Below are positions 21,430-33,011 of a stretch of DNA of 64,000 nt, in pieces. The stretch covers positions 198,302,841 to 198,366,840 of the forward strand of contig NC_081408.1 of the NCBI RefSeq assembly GCF_030272615.1, written 5' to 3'. The translations under genes and the position numbers were made by a program. Every line of letters begins with the position of its first letter. Within the stretch, counting starts at the first letter, position 1. The stretch is from Cryptomeria japonica. Taxonomy: Eukaryota > Streptophyta > Pinopsida > Cupressales > Cupressaceae. The notes under the pieces were generated by a model, which was given only the letters and a program-made list of their open reading frames with translations, made no database searches and was not told where the DNA came from.

Positions 21430-23168
21430 GCTATCCAAGAATCAGATTTTATCCAAGGCTTTAGCCAGGGTGCTGCTATTTTCTTGCAGCTCTTTGATGT
21501 TGGCTTTGAGGTTGGGAGGGTCCTTGGCCGCAGCAACCATAGCTTTCTTGATACTAGCCCTGGTTCTCTTTGCAGTTCCACCCACCGGGGTAGCATCACC
21601 ACCACTTCCAATCTAGATGGTCTCCTCCTCTAGGTCAAGATCCACAACCAGTTTAGGAGTATGGTCAAAGACCTTGGCAATTTCTTCTAGGTTTTTGGTG
21701 ACAGCAGAGAGGATACTTGGGATAATTCCCATCAGATTTTTCATCGCTTCTTTTCCCTCTTCCAGCGATTTTCCCTTATTCTCCATTTCCTACTTCTAAT
21801 TAATATGCTCTCTGTTTTCATCCTCCCTCTTTTTATCCAAATTTATCCCTTGCTTCTCCAGGTTTTTCAGGGTTTCGTAAGTTCGTCTGTCAAAATTCAT
21901 TCTGGCTTCCGAGAGCTTCTTGAGATTATCCAAGATAAGCCCCTCACTAGCACTATCCTTGGCCTTGCTATCCCCTTCCTCAGTCAGGTTCTTCTCGGAG
22001 CCTTTGTTTGTTTCCTTCTCAGAATTAACTTAGGTTTCCTCATTATCCTTGGGAGCCGTCTCCCATTAGATGGCTATTGTCCTTACCAGGGTGATCACTT
22101 GGAATAGGACTATCTTGACCAAGCTGGAAATCTCCACTTTCTTCCTCGTTGCCCAGCTCCTCTTCCTTCCAGCTCTCTTCACCGTTAGAGTCGTATGTCT
22201 CCATACCATTGCTTTCCTTGACAATGTCCTCAGTTTCCAACCCGGGGGTGCTTTTCCTTTTCTTGCTGGATGACACCTTCTCCTTGCTAGTATCTCCCTC
22301 TTCCATCCTCCTTTTACTAGGGGAAGCGGAAATCTGCTTATTTTCCTGCAGAGCGAGGGTTTTTCAATGCTCATAGATGAGCAGTAGGAGCCCACAGTGG
22401 AGAATCGGGCTAGAAGGGTTCATCCTGTGCTTGTTCATGGACCTGGAGAGGGATCGAAAAAGGTAGTAGGGCAAAGACACTTTTTTGTTGTGTCTGAAAT
22501 GGTTCAAGAGAACGAAGTGGTAAGTGTGGGCCTTGGAGAAACGGCCTTCAACTGTAATATACTCCACAATTGCATTCAGGACCCAGCCCCAAAACTTCTT
22601 GATGTTTGCAGCATCGTAGTAGCCCCCGGTAGCCTTGCCGATTTTGGCCCGCTCTTTCTCTTTTCATGGGAACAATGTAACTGCATTATTGGAGACCTTG
22701 AGGTCTTGAAAGAAGTTGAGCCTGGAGTGGGGCATTCTAGTCACAGTAGAAATAAGCCCAGCATCCAACTTAAATTTAACTCCATAAAGTTTAAAAGAGC
22801 CATTAGACCAGTTTTTTAGAAATCTTGGAAACGGTTAAGTTGACCCTACCTTTGTCATAGTCCTCAAGCTTTTCCATGAAGTTGGTGAGAGAGCCCTTCT
22901 CCAGCTTAGCCCAGACTTTAGGCATTACTTTCCAGGTCGGTGTGTTGTCAGGTTCTTCATGTCTTAGATCTCCTCCCATTTTCGAATGCAGGATATCGAC
23001 TCTGTTTCTCTACAAATTGAGAACTTCTTTCCCTATGCAACTCAAATTATCGCTCTGAGTAATCCACAAATCATGTGGCAATATTTTGGAGATAGTAGGA
23101 GATCTACCGTAGTGCCAGGTAGTGATGGCCTTTCCAGCGAGGCGCAAGTGGTGCTTTTTACTTGTCAT
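21430..23168 (-). pseudogene. LINE ORF3: accessory protein downstream of RNase H
   Basis: Its ATG at 23168 lies inside the last codons of ORF2; ATGACAAGTAA gives an 11-nt overlap. The frame reads MTSKKHHLRLAGKAITTW and later MGGDLRHEEPDNTPTWKVMP and LTNFMEKLEDYDKG. After a frameshift near 22825 it continues FKLYGVKFKLDAGLISTVTRMP, a TGA, then KKFWGWVLNAIVEYITVEGRF, HTYHFVLLNHFRHNKKVSLPY and HCGLLLLIYEH. A Lys/Ser/Glu-rich segment (22306-22043) and a helical tail (LDNLKKLSEARMNF, NLEEIAKVFDHTPKLVVDLD) follow. The layout parallels the accessory ORF of E2. No enzymatic motif is visible and the function is unknown. Standard plant L1-like elements end after RNase H, so this ORF is unusual. Confidence 0.75.
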
Positions 23169-26100
23169 GATTTAATTGTCCTTCTCTCTCCATATAACGG
23201 TCCTTTCTAAGTATCTCTTTAATGTTTAAATTGAGATCATCCTCGTGCAAAATCATTTGAACGTCAGAATTAACTCCAGTATTTGCTAAACAGTCAACAA
23301 CATTGTTTTGCTCTCTGAAGGCATGTTGTATAATAATTTCTTTGAAACTAGTGATAATCTCTCTAGCTTTCATGATGATATTCTCTATGGACCAAGAAGG
23401 CTCTGATTCCCCCTTTAAGCACTTAATAATATTCAATGGATCCCCCTCAAGCCATATTTTATCATAATTGAGATTTTTGCTATAATTAAAGTATGCAAGG
23501 CAACGGAGGCTTCAGCAAAATGGCTAGTTTGATTCCTCAGAGGACCAGCCACCGCCTTAAGGCAACTTCCAACAAAATTCCTGATAATGCCCCCATATCC
23601 AGCTTTACCCAGATTTCCTTTAGAAGCCCCATCAAAGTTAGCCTTAATCCATCCCTGCGGGGGAAACACCAGACAAGACCTTCTCTGCCTTTCTCCTTGC
23701 TAGTAGTGGTGGTAGAAAGGTTCCATCTATCTTTGAAATCCTCTTTAGCAACAAGTCCCTGATCAGTGCCATAGAGGCATTCAAAAATACTCCTAAAGAT
23801 TTTGTCTGCAACCACTTCATGAATAGCCCTTTTATCTCTGAAAATCTTGTTGTTGTGCTCTTTCCATATATTCCAGATAACAATTGGTAGAGTAAGTCTC
23901 CAGATCTCCACAATTTTAGGATTAGAGTTAGGACAATGCCATTGAAGTCAAGTGTCACCAAGAGAATTCGGGAAGACCCAGCTCAGGTTCCACCTGGTCA
24001 GGATGATTTTCCAGATGTTCTGGCTAAAAGAGCATTGATTGAGAATATGGCAAGTTGTCTCTTCTTCCCTGCAACAAAGAGAACACATGTTATAAAAAAT
24101 GATGCCTCTTTTATGAAGATTATCCAGGGTTAATATCTTATTTTGGATGAAAATCCAAAAGAAGATGTTGATTTTGGGAACTAAGTTCTTTTTCCAAACT
24201 TTAGCCCAAATGGGAGTAGCTTCCACCAGGACATTATGAATAGCCACTGTAGAGGAAACAGAGTATTTCCCATCCATAGTTTTCCCCCATATCAGAATGT
24301 CATCTTTGTTGTCTCTAGGGATTTTAGCAAAAAGAGCAATCTAAAGGAACTTGAGATCCGAGCACTGCTGGCTAAAGTCAATCCATTCCCCATTTATCCA
24401 GTAATCTCTAACCATTTCACCATACCTGCATTTGAAGTTGTCTTTCCAATCTTTGATGATAGGGATTTCCTCCAGAGGTTTATCCACGATCCATCTATCT
24501 TCCCAAAATCTAATTTTCCTCCCATCCCCAAGGTTCCAGGTTCTGCCAGTAGTAGCCCAGCCTTTAGCAGGTTGCACTACATTCCAAATGGTAGATCCAT
24601 CAATAGAGAAAGAATTGTCAAAGAATTCTTCCTCAGAAGGTTGCATATAGAGATATTTGTTTTTCCAAATAGTGTTCCATTCTCTTTCCTCCCCTTTGAA
24701 TCTCCAAATTTGTTAAGCTAATAAAGCTTTATTCATAGAACTAATGTTCCTTAAACCCAGCCCACCTGAGGCCTTAGGGGTACAAATGTTATTCCAGGCT
24801 ATAAGGGGGATTCTATTTTTAACTTCCACTCCTGACCAAAGGAACTTTTTTTGGATTCTTTCAATAGCTTTTGCAAACTTTGAGGGGATTTTGAACAAGC
24901 TAAGAGCATACATAGGAAGATTTTGGAGAGTGGCTTTGAGCAGGGTGATTTTACCAACCAGTGAGTTTTAGGTTGAGTCTGTCAATAAACTTATTCCAGA
25001 AGGAATCCTCAGGCTTGAGATAGAGAGGAAGCCCCAAGTAGGTAGAAGGAAACTTAGATATGTTACAACCAAGAATCCTGCCTATCCTAATTTGTCTTTA
25101 GGCTGGGGTGTTGATGAAAAACAGAGAGCTTTTATCCCAGTTGATTTTTTGACCAGAGGCCAATTCATAGGTATTCAGAATGATTTTCATGTTTTTGGCT
25201 TCCAAGATGGTGGCTTCCCCCTTGGTGATAGAATCATCAACGAATTTTTCATGAGAGAAAACACCATTGGATGAAGAGGGTTTCAAACCCTTGAGATTGC
25301 CTTCTTCCACATTTTTAAGGATGAATCTACCCAGGCATTCAGCAAGAATGGTAAATAGGATGGGGGAGATGGGGTCTCCTTGTCTGAAACCTCTGGAGCT
25401 TTTGAAGAAATTAGATGGGGAGCCATTGACAATAACAACAGAGGAGGAAGTTCCCATGAGTTGAGAATAGAGCTGGATAACTTTGTTACCAAAACCAAAT
25501 GATTCCATGATCCTGAGGAGAAACTGCCAGTTCACTCTATCAAAAGCTTTAGCCATGTCTAACTTAAGGAAGAATCCCTGTTTACTCGCCACTTTTAGGG
25601 AGTGGATGTTTTCATGAACAGAGATAATGGAGTCCAAAATCTATCTTCTAGGGACAAAACCATTCTGTTGGACAGAGATAATCCTTGGGAGAACATCAAG
25701 CAACCTAGAAGTCAAAACCTTGGAAAGGATCTTGTAGACAGAGTTACACAAGCTGATGGATCTGAACTTGTTGAGAGAATTAGCTTTAGGGATCTTTGGG
25801 ATAAGGACAATGAAAGTGGCATTCAGTTCCTTAAGTAGTCTTCTGGAGCCAAAGAATTCCTTAACACCATTGCATATGTCCACCTCCACAATGTGCTAGA
25901 ATTTTTGGAAGAAAAACATGGGAAAGTCGTCCAAGCCAAGGGATTTATCACCCTGAAAGGAAAACGCCGCCTTTCTAATTTTAGGATTAGTGGGGATACG
26001 GGATAAGAGGAGATTGTCAGCTTTCGATAGGATAGAAGGGATGGCTTGTAAAAGAGTGTTTTTCTTACTGTGGTCCAGGTTGTCCACTTCACCCAGCAAG

Positions 26101-27311
26101 GTATTGAAATGCTCAAGAGCTTCCTTCCTGATGTTGCAATCCTCTGTTAGGACACCTTTATTGCAAGTTAGTCTAGATATTCTATTGGCTGCCCTATGCT
26201 TAAGGGCGGTTAAGTGAAAGAAGCGAGTGTTTTTATCACCTTCCTTCAGGAATAGAGCTCTAGATCTTTGTCTCCAGAAAGTCTCTTCATTAGAAATAAT
26301 GGAGTGGTATTTAGATAATAGATCATTTTTAGCCATCCTAAGATCTTCGGTCAACCCCACCTCTTGGATTCTATCCTGAACAAGCTTTAATTCAGCTTTA
26401 ACTTGAGTTTTGTTCTTGAATATGTCCCCAAAGATCTCTTTGTTCTAGGTTTTAATTTTGGCTTTTATGATGTTGAGATTTTTAGCAATTCTAAAAAGAG
26501 CCTTACCCTCCACTTCAGAGTTCCACCATTCAATAATGCAGGCTTCCAAAGAAGGATGGGAGAGCCAAGCTTTTTCAAATCTGAAAGGGAAGTTTCTCTT
26601 AGCCAAAAAAGAGTTGGCAGAAAATGAGATGGGGAAATGGTCAAAATTGATTTTGATAATAGAACCAAGGGAACAGCTATACTTAGAAAGTCAGTCAGAA
26701 GAAATTAAAGATCTGTCAAGTCTAACTTGAATCAAATCAGCTCTGGTTCTTCTATTGGTCCAGGTGTAATTGATGCCCTAGAGATCAATGTCAATGAGAG
26801 CTTGGTCACTAATGAAATCCATAAGATCTTGTTTTCCATCAAGATGTAAGGGGATTCCTCCTATCTTATCTTCATATTTGAGCAGGGTATTGAAGTCTCC
26901 CATAATAATCCAACTTTGATCAACAAACTGGAGTCTGTCAGCCGCAAGGCTTTTCTAGAATTTAGCTCTCCCGAATTTAGTGTTAGGAACGTAGACATTA
27001 GATAACACCCAAACAAAGTTGTCCTTAATGTGCTCGAGCAAAACTGAGTTCCTATTAAAGGCGGAGATGATTTCCTTTCCTATTATAGTAATTTTGTTCC
27101 AAAAGATCACAGTTCCTTCAAAGGCACCCTCCGAGTTAGTTCCTATGACTCCGTTTTCTTTGAAAATTCTAATCCTTTCAACTTTTTCTTTAGACATCTT
27201 GGTTTCCTGAACAAGGACCACATCTGGTTTATGATCTCTGATGACATTCTGTAACACATCTTGCTTATGGGGGGTGTTTAGCCCTTTGATATTCCAGGAT
27301 ATAATCTTCAT
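23158..27311 (-). pseudogene. LINE ORF2: endonuclease, reverse transcriptase, RNase H
   Basis: Starts MKIISWNIKGLN, the AP-endonuclease N-terminus, with LVQETKM carrying the catalytic Glu; GDFN, another EN motif, is read further on in frame. RT has KLDMAKAFDRVNW, FRQGDPISPILF and FVDD where most LINEs have YADD. The zf-RVT-like region includes FWEDRW, IFFWIF and CxxC...HxxxxC. RNase H reads WIKANFDGASKGN, FAEASVALHTL and later NNVVDCLANTG, giving its acidic residues. EN to RT share one frame with stops near 26955, 26744, 26698, 26445, 25893, 25638 and 25095, mostly TAG; at least two frameshifts follow before RNase H. It ends TAA at 23158-23160, overlapping ORF3. Confidence 0.92.
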
Positions 27312-28930
27312 ATTTTAACTGGGGATAGGGCGATGGAACACTGTGTTCCATCAGCACGGTTCTTCCAGCTTTCCTGTTCCCTTTGATGTTTTAGGGATGG
27401 CCTTCCCTGCTTTTTATTTTGGCTTCCAACATCTGCCTTTTTCTTAATCTTTCTTCTAGTTGAGATTCCTTCCTTGAGTTCCTCCTTGTTCAATTTTCCT
27501 TCTCTCGACCCAGGAATCTGGAGGATTTTATCCAGCATAAGCATGCTTTGGGAAGGGGTTTTACAGAGGAGAGGCTTTGGGCTTCCATTAGTTAAAAGCA
27601 ATAAGGGCTCAGAATTAGAAGGATCTTGGGCTTCATTAAAGTCATTAAAGTTTGTGTCGGCCGATTTAGAGAGTGAAGAGGCTGGATATGATTCTTCCTT
27701 CTCCTGGCTATCTGATCCATCCTTCTGGTTCGGAATAGATTCATCCTTCTCCTAACTTACAGTTTCATTCTCCTGAGCTTCTGGGCTTTCTTTATTGATC
27801 AACTCAATTCTTGGCTCTGCTTCTTTAGAGCTCTCTAGTGGGTCGTTGGAACAAACACAATCCTATTTATCATTGCTGCTACTCCTAGTCCTCTTGACTT
27901 CATTCATGAGTTCCATTGCATTCTTTTTTTTATTACTCTCGGTTATTGATGAATCTACTTTTTTGTTTGTCATTTGCCAGATCTTTTTGTTCTTAGAGAT
28001 ACTATATGTCTTGGGTTCCTTGCCTTTCTTGAGCTGACAAGATTTTGCCCAATGCCCCAATTTTTTGCAATGGAAACAGGCAAACGGTAGAGATTCATAT
28101 TCAATAGCTTGGGACCATTTTCCTAGTTTAGATATGATATCTATGGATTGAGGCATATCTGTCGTTTGGTTAACATTTACGCAAATGTGAGCAAAGACTA
28201 ACCTTGATTTAGCCACCATCATCGGGTCAATCGATAAGAGTTCTCCAAAGGATTTCGCAATGCCCTTGAAAACTTCCTCATTCCAGTATTCGAGCGAGAG
28301 ACTCGGGAGGCGTGTCCAGACTGGCATAGAAATGAAGAAGGATTCATCCAGGACGAGATTCGGGGCCCATTTCTGGAGAGCCAGGGAAGACTTGCCAAAC
28401 ATCCAAGGGCCTTCACAGAGAGCTTTGTTCATGTCTTCTTCAAAGTTGAAAGCAAAGGTAAAAAACCCTCTAGGCAGCGCCGCCACTTCCACTTGTCCTT
28501 TTACCATCCATTTTCTCCTTATGAAATTCCTAACATCATCAATGTTGGGCCTAAAGCCAGAGAATAGTCTCACTAGCTACAGTCGTATTGACCACTTTGT
28601 CCGAAACGGAAATAGCGACCAGACCAGAGGCGGGGTCTGAAATGTTCGTTACTTCCGGAAGCCCAAATTTAACTAGTGGCTTCACTCCAAAGAGCGAGGA
28701 CCATTTTTTCCATTTTCCTCTATCATGTGGGTCCCCAGGAATCAAATCTTTTTCTTCTCCCGATTTTGCTTTTTCCTTGTCCTCTTCTAACCCTTGAGAT
28801 GTTTGACCTCATGCCTACGTGCCAGATTCGATCCCAGGGGAATAATAGTTTCTAGGAAATCTGCCATTCCCAAGAATTCCGCCATTTCCCAATTTGAAAT
28901 TTGGGATTCCCGCTTCTTTTCGCTCCATCC
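27308..28930 (-). pseudogene. LINE ORF1: DUF4283-type protein with CCHC knuckle
   Basis: A plant LINE ORF1. Near the 5' end a frame begins MERKEAGIPNF. A later block reads WSSLFGVKPLVKF, and after a frameshift near 28560 GFRPNIDDVRNFIRRKWMVKG begins the DUF4283-type domain, with FTFAFNFEEDMNKAL, EGPWMF and LQKWAP. The zinc knuckle CFHCKKLGHWAKSC follows about 170 residues later. A Lys/Ser/Glu-rich tail leads to the end, with in-frame TAG at about 27863 and another near 27752. The frame terminates in TGA (27308-27310), overlapping the ORF2 ATG as ATGA. The protein is expected to bind element RNA. Confidence 0.88.
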
Positions 28931-28947
28931 GCAAATACAAAGTTGTT
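28931..28947. repeat. LINE target-site duplication, right copy
   Basis: GCAAATACAAAGTTGTT, identical to 21267-21283. Confidence 0.95.
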
Positions 28948-29973
28948 AGCTGGCCTACTTCTTTAAATTTTATATTCACTACCTTAATAAAAAAAGCCTG
29001 GCAAATTGACAGCAGTGGAATAATGTGTGTATATATATATATATTTGTGTGTGTGTGTGCGTGCACATGCACACACACACACATACACAGATATATATAT
29101 GTATATATGTATAAATTTATATATATGGATACATATAGACAAGACACCAAAAGTAGTTCTTTAGCATTGTGCATTTGGTCGAGATGCACAATTTCCTTGC
29201 ATTCAGTGCAATTATTAAAAAACAACGTTTGCTCCACTCGACAGTGGAGGGTGGAGAACCATTGGCAGGGAATTGGGGTTCTACCGTTTGGAGTCAATCT
29301 TTGCAAATATGAAAAATCACCACATATATGTACAACTATATACATATATGTATGTGTGTATGTATGTTTTTGTATCTGTGTGTGTGTGTTTGCGTACACA
29401 CATATACAGATACATACATACATACGTACATACATACATACATATATCTATATATAAATATATATACATATACATATACATATATATCAACAAAACTGCA
29501 ATAGGTGCTCTTCAACATTGTGCATTTGGCCGAGATGCACAATTTCTTTATGCTGAGTGCAATTACAAAAAAAAAACATTTGCTCCAATCGGCGGTGGAG
29601 GGTGGAGAACCATTGGTAGGGAATTGGGGTTCTAGCATTTGGAGCTCAGCTCTGCAAAAATGAAACATCTATTCTAGCCTGCATATGCAACAAATGAATT
29701 AGAAATTAACGACAGTGTGAACACACACATACACACACACACACACATACACACACATATATATATATGGGCGTATGTGTATGTATGTCTATCTGTATTT
29801 AGGTGTCTCTATATGTATATACATGTAGATCTACAAACACACACACACACACACACAGATATATATATGTATATATATGTATATATATATGTATATATTT
29901 ATGTATATATATATATATGTATGTATATATATGTATATATATATGTGTGTGTCTGTGTGTGTGTGTGTGTATG
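28948..29973. other. Helitron non-coding sequence with microsatellites and two copies of a 180-bp motif
   Basis: Contains TATATA, GTGTGT and ACACAC tracts. A motif of about 180 bp occurs at about 29140-29320 and 29495-29675, and a shorter copy lies at 31085-31200. Its core includes GTGGAGGGTGGAGAACC and TTGGGGTTCTA. Open frames here come from simple repeats and are not genes. Confidence 0.75.
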
Positions 29974-30968
29974 TGTCGTGAGCTCTGAAGTGTACCTGTA
30001 ACTGCAAACACAATGCACTCAATAAATCATTACAAGCAATGGTTAGTGAATTAAATCAAAGAAATGTAAAACCATAGCTAATCGACTTATTGCCTCCTAG
30101 TAAATTCGAGTATGAAAATTGCTCTCAGATCTGATTATGCATGCTCCAGTGACTTGACTACACTTAGATGGAGAATTTGAATGATGAAAATGCATGATCT
30201 AGCAAGAATAGCATGATTAAGCTATATGAGTTCATGATTGATCTAGAAAATGAACTAAGATTAAGATGCAATTAAGCTAAAATTGAGCATGATAACATTG
30301 CTAAAAATGATAAAATAGAAGCTAGATGCCTATAGTAACAATGCATAAGATGAAAATGAGATGGGATCCATATTGCTCCAAAATGAGGTCTATTTATAGG
30401 ATTTCCAAGGCTAGGGGTGAGGTGGCAAGAATCAATGGTCAAGAATGATCTGAAGATATCAATGGTTAAAATGGAGGAGGTTGGTAAAGGGAATTGGATT
30501 AAAGGGAACATTTGTCATCTCTATGGTGACAAGTGTCAAGAGGCTTCTAGAAGGGGTTAGATGAAATGGAACACTTAGTGACAAGTGTCACAAAGCTTCT
30601 AGAAGAAGTTAGATGTAAGGGGACACATGGGTAGGTAGAATGGGTTAGGTTTAGGAGTGGTAGAAGTTAGGAGAATTTGAATTTTAAAATTCAAATAATA
30701 GGAAAAGGATAATTAATTTCAACAACTCATGGATTTGATTTGTTTTAATTAATTAGGAGATTTGAAGAAATGAATTTGGATGTAGGGAATTAATTAATCA
30801 AAGGAGTGAAATGAACCTATTAAATAAATCCTTAGATTTATTAATAAGTAGATGAAAGGGGTTATTTAATCAAATTATTGATGAATTCAATTAAATTGGG
30901 GGGGGGGAGATTAATTAAATAATTTCTTATTCAATTAATTATCTTCAGACCATTTTATGGTGTATACA
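29974..30968 (-). mobile_element. Solo LTR related to the Gypsy-like element
   Basis: 995 bp, TGTCGTGAG...GTATACA on the + strand, flanked by GTATG (29969-29973) and ATATG (30969-30973). Its beginning, the GATTGCTCTCAGAT-like block and the end resemble the LTR at 31792-32812 in order but are clearly diverged. The minus strand has CCTATAAATAGA, a good TATA box, which sets the orientation. No internal sequence remains, so it probably arose by recombination between two LTRs. Confidence 0.78.
30390..30399 (-). promoter_or_regulatory. Candidate TATA box of the solo LTR
   Basis: CTATAAATAG on the minus strand. Its position about 580 bp into the LTR (minus orientation) leaves room for U3. Confidence 0.55.
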
Positions 30969-30973
30969 ATATG

Positions 30974-31791
30974 TATATGTATGTATGTATGTACATATAT
31001 ATACATATATATACATGTATATACATGTACATGTATATATATACAAACATATATATACATACATATACATATATATGAAATCCAACATTCACTCTAATCA
31101 GCGGTGGAGGGTGGAGAACCATTGGCAGGGAAATGAGGTTCTACTGTTTGGAGCCTATTTAAGCACACATGAAACATCCACTCTAGCCCACATGTACAAC
31201 GCCATATCCATTGAAGCATGTCTTTACATATATTGTCGACTACATATATATACTTGCATTTGTTGTTACAATGTGCCAAGGAATCATATATTAGATCATC
31301 TATATCCTTGTTGTAATGATATATATCTATATGTATATATACACATGTATGTATACCTATGTACATATTTGTTTCTCTATGTATATCCATATGTGTGTAT
31401 ATAAATATGCTTGTATATATACATATATATACACATTCAAACATACATACATGCATGTACAAATATATAGCATTGTGAATCTTCAAAATTTTAAATCGCC
31501 ACAAAGATAAAATGATAATTATACTTCTTTAGAACTGCTTGCTTACTTGACATGCAAAATTTGCTTTAGCTATCTGCGATTAACAAATTCATCATTTCCC
31601 CCATTTCACAGTGCATGATCAACATATAAGGATTCTTTGATTTGCCCCAAGTGCACCGATATGGAAAATACTATGCGTGTTTATATATATCGCCAGATAT
31701 GTATACATATATATACTATTACAATGTTCCATACAACCTCATATTCATTTATGTGTCTAGATAATTACATAAACATACAAATACTTGTATG
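30974..31791. other. Helitron non-coding sequence, microsatellite-rich
   Basis: TATGTATA and TACATA tracts plus the third copy of the GTGGAGGGTGGAGAACC motif (about 31085-31200). No gene recognised. The Gypsy-like element entered at its right end. Confidence 0.65.
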
Positions 31792-32812
31792 TGTGTGTGT
31801 TAAAAGTGGACCTGTATTTGTATCTGGAATACACAACACTTCAATTAAGTCATTAGATGCATGGTTAGTAAATCAATAATCAATGAATAATAAACCATTA
31901 CAAAGCGACCCATTGCCTTATAGTAGATGTGAGTTTAGATTGCTCTCAGATTGCTAAGCTATCTAGTGACAAGACAACACCTAAACGAAGGATTTTTAAT
32001 CTATATGAGCATGAATTTAAGCTAGATGGATGCAAGATTTAAGCTAGATATGCAAGGTTAATCTAACATGATTTAAGTAATATATGAATATTTAAGCTAA
32101 ATGATTTAAGTAATATGAAGTAACTAATATGCAATATCTCAATGCAAACTCTCAATGAACTTAGAGCAAAAACAACATAATAACAATATATTCTTCAGGA
32201 TTTTTGAATGAGAGATGAGAGCCTGAATTTATAGAAAATTCAAAAAGAAACCAAAGGCTGATATCAAATGATGGTGAGTAGTCAAGATTTTCCAAGAGGA
32301 AGCATAATCTAGGTGAATTGATGTGATTGGATGCTTTTCTCAGTTTTAAAGGAAATTTAACTAAAATTAAGATAAAATGAGAAAAAAAAATTGATTTATT
32401 CTCTATTTCATTCAATTTTAATATTTAATTGTTTTAATTGCTTTCTTTGAGATTATTTATCAATTTTTAATTTTTTTTTCAAGATTATCTCCAATTGATT
32501 TCTTTTCTCAAATTTTAATTATTTTTTATAAATTAATTCCTCTTTTTTACGTTAATTGATTTATTTAATTAAATATGCTAGGGTATTCAATAAAATAAAT
32601 AGGATAATTGTTAAAAAATGATTTACTTGGAATGATCAATTAATTAAATAAATATTTAATTAATATTAGTTGATTAATTTGCCATGTGACATTGATGATT
32701 TTAGAAATTAATTGTGTGCTGAAGATTTATTTAATTTCCTTTGGTTAGGACCTTGGTGATGTTGTCGAGATTAGGGGCTCATAGTTTAGATGACCAATTT
32801 TAGGGTATTACA
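31792..32812 (-). repeat. Gypsy-like element 3' LTR
   Basis: 1021 bp, direct copy of 46418-47461, preceded by GTATG. It shares the TATAAATTC element near 32224-32233 (minus strand). Confidence 0.93.
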
Positions 32813-33006
32813 TTTTCCCCTCTTTGAATTAATGTGCAAGTAGGGCGTTGGTTCAAAGAATAGTTGATGTCTAGGAGATGCCAGTTCTGAACTTGATTAA
32901 TCATGAACCAGATGAAGAGCGAGGTGTTTAGCTTGATTTGAAGCAATGAAGATGAACAGAGTTGATTAAAGTGATATTGATCCCAAACTTGATTGAACTA
33001 GAAATG
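32813..33006 (-). other. Gypsy-like element 3' interior and polypurine tract
   Basis: TTTTCCCCTCTTT at 32813-32825 is the PPT on the minus strand. The rest is non-coding up to the Copia-2 target duplication ATAGA (33007-33011). Confidence 0.8.
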
Positions 33007-33011
33007 ATAGA

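Larger units (their letters stand above)
21284..28930 (-). mobile_element. LINE (L1-like plant non-LTR retrotransposon) with three ORFs
   Basis: 7647 bp between perfect 17-bp target duplications. On the minus strand ORF1 starts within a few bases of the 5' end, ORF2 follows with endonuclease, RT, zinc-ribbon-like region and RNase H, and an extra ORF3 precedes a short 3' UTR ending CATTAATCAAAAA. The A-run at the 3' end is short. The intact duplications and near-complete 5' end indicate a full-length insertion. All ORFs now carry stops and frameshifts, so the copy is old and inactive. ORF3 is the unusual component. Confidence 0.94.

Noticed and set aside
28815-31510. His/Thr/Tyr-rich open frames on both strands
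   Set aside because: Products of CA/TG and TA repeats; no protein-like composition.
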